From positions 3,970,663 to 4,034,662 of the forward strand of contig JACSVZ010000011.1 of assembly GCA_014706295.1 (NCBI GenBank): a DNA stretch of 64,000 nt. The letters are read 5' to 3'. The notes under the pieces were generated by a model that was given only the letters and a program-made list of their open reading frames with translations, ran no database searches and was not told the DNA's origin. The translations under genes and the position numbers were made by a program. Positions within the stretch are counted from its first letter, which is position 1. The number at the start of each line of letters is the position of its first letter. Source of the DNA: Lycocorax pyrrhopterus obiensis. Its lineage: Eukaryota > Chordata > Aves > Passeriformes > Paradisaeidae. Positions 61,928 through 64,000 of this stretch are shown in pieces.

Positions 61928-64000
61928 GTTGATGAGAGATGAGAAATATTCCACATCCTCCTTATTGAGCAGCTAATCTGTAAATTATAACTTTTTTATG
62001 GCTTTCTCAAAAACAAAGCACATTTTCCACTAACACCTCAAAGTTTTAATACGAAGACAGTCTCTTCACATACCTGCCTTCTTCATGGACCAGTCCTGGC
62101 TAAAAGGCAGCGTTTGTGTGTGAAATCAAAGCTGGAAAAGAAAGAATTTAAATTCACAACAGAATAAAAGACATTGTTATTGTAGAAGCTTTATTGTCAG
62201 ATGAAAGAAAGAAGATAGGACAGGGTAGGAGAGGCAAAGCCTTGTGCAGTTAAAGTTGTATGCATGGAACGATATCAGGGCAAGGATTCCTGGAAGATCT
62301 GTACAATGGAGTGCTACAGAGAAATCTGCATGAGACTTCAATAAGTGAAGGATGATTTGTCATAGTCCTTTTTAGAGTAGCACAATATAAGAGGGGATGT
62401 CTTACCCCCCTGCTAAGGTAAAGTTAGACTGAAGCCATCAAACTCACCCCTAAAAGTCTGCAGTAACGCAGGATTTACCACTCCAACCAGTGCTGCTTAT
62501 CACCTTATCATAAGCCTAACTAATGTTTTACCCTTTAGTGAAATTTATGTGAGTGTTTTCTTATTTGTCTGCCACAAACACAGAGAATAGTTCAGAGTGA
62601 ACTTTTGAGGGCAGCTACAAAAGAGACTTCAGAGGATGTCCAGCTGAGATAGAATAATTACACTTGAGGGGAAAAAAAATTGCTAGAAAATTACTGTGTG
62701 TTGGAAAAATTATAGCAAAAGTTAAAACTGGTAACTCTGGGGAATTAATTTAGTAATGGGCAACTCAGCCAGGCTCAGGCATTTGGATGCTTTGCTGGAT
62801 TGGGCTCTTCAGAGCTACCAGAATCTCTTGGATGTCTTCAGGTGGTGTTCTGAGCCTCACAGAGGAGATCTGGGCACGACAGAAGTCCATGTAAATGGCA
62901 AAAAGGCAATTATTTCCCAACACTTTCTAGATATCACACACATAAGAAGGGACAAAATGTAGAACTAAAGAATTAAAGGTGCTAAGTTAAGCAGGACGAA
63001 CTTCAGAATAGTGTCTGAAGTGGTGAGGGAATTAGACCAGGATATAGAGAGAGATGGAGATGAGGCAGACAGAAAATGGAAGCATTCCCAGATAATATGA
63101 TTTAATTTATCCCCAAAATGTGTATATATCATCTCAGAAAAAGGTCTGTACCAGATTAGGTGTGGCATACCCAAAAGGCTATGTGTGGAGTTCAAAAGGG
63201 CAGCCAGTGTGGATGACATGCAGAAGGAAATCCTGGGAAACAATCTCACATCCCTCGACATGTGTTATCCCTCGTATCACTTACAGCAGCCTCATGGTCC
63301 CTCTGGCTTCTCCTGTAACAATCCATTTAAAAATAAAGATATTGCTCTTCATTGTTATTTCTCAATGGCCTTATTTGTATCTTACTCTTACATTCTCTGT
63401 CAGTTTTGATAATCTGCATTAGCAGCCTTGTATCCAGCTGGTTTACTCTTTCATTCTGCCTGGGTTTTAGTGTTCTACAGAACAAGCAAGTAAACACAAT
63501 ATGTAAAGTGAACTAAAGTTAAGACCAACACTAACTTGTAAGAACAAAAACTTATTTATTCTACCATTTTTTTCAATCCAGTGAGAATATGTATTTCAGT
63601 AATCAGAGATGAATGAGAGTGAGGTTGTAGCATTCACAGTCTGAGTCTGTCACTGGGACTTGTGACTGTGTGGCTGCTACTTACAGGCACCTGTAAAAAG
63701 GAAAATCATGTTCCTTAGCCTATTTTGAGACATAATAAAAGTTTGTAAAGCATTTTGATACCCTTCAATGAAGGATGACATATTAAGGTGACAAATGACT
63801 ATTAAATATCACCGACAAGTCTGAGACTCCAAGCAGCTCCCTTTCCACATCCACCAGATTCAGCAATGGGATTTGGATGTGTCCACTTCTCTGTTAACTC
63901 CAGGGAAAGTCTTCTTGGCACTGCCACTGTGCTGAAGACCTTTGTCAGAGCCCCTTCCTCACTTGTGGCAGCTGGACTGGCAAGGGTGTGACTCCTTTGC
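61928..64000. other. Single-copy noncoding DNA, right edge
   Basis: No gene, RNA or recognised repeat family is seen. The overlapping frames at 62965-63422 lie on both strands without family resemblance. Confidence 0.6.

Noticed and set aside
1..64000. CRISPR arrays, operons, tRNA or rRNA genes, known miRNA precursors
   Set aside because: None was found by eye on either strand. The sequence is vertebrate, and no cloverleaf with A/B boxes or known miRNA seed region stood out.

Overview
The window reads as 64 kb of vertebrate, almost certainly avian, nuclear DNA with no protein-coding gene that I can recognise. The clade call rests on several 3' ends of CR1 retroposons. They carry the octamer-type tail and the block ending GACCTTAAAGATC(A) that are typical of bird CR1. 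The best copy (about 50467-50690) is of a subtype I associate with songbirds and other Neoaves; the songbird placement is inference. Stop codons occur in every frame at the density expected of noncoding DNA. The longest open frames are only about 156 codons, overlap on both strands, and match no family I know. The window is therefore either a gene desert or the inside of a very long intron.

Layout. 1-8 kb: AT-rich single-copy DNA with a CR1 tail (2205-2310), an old MIR-like SINE (4165-4275) and an old L2-like 3' end (7905-8110). 8-18 kb: single-copy DNA with several stretches that look like conserved regulatory elements, a short CpG-dense islet (12583-12720) and an enhancer-like block (17100-17980). 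18-28 kb: a 14-bp perfect hairpin (19090-19127), a second CpG-dense islet with a decamer repeat (24533-24677), a plus-strand CR1 (25190-25434) and a minus-strand CR1 (27659-27775). 28-36 kb: AT-rich, TAATTA-rich DNA resembling developmental enhancers, plus a MIR-like SINE (35471-35555). 36-50 kb: mixed single-copy DNA with a tiny CR1 relic. 50-64 kb: the best CR1, a probable solo LTR of an old endogenous retrovirus (57300-57735), and short tandem duplications.

Repeat density is low, as is normal for a bird. If this DNA has a function, the most likely one is cis-regulation of a flanking developmental gene. That rests on motif texture, not on alignment. Nothing here amounts to a new biological system. 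The items most worth checking are the two CpG islets, the 19.1-kb hairpin, the bicoid/TCF-type motif cluster at 17.1 kb, and three weak minus-strand exon-like segments at 7.4, 28.2 and 34.0 kb.
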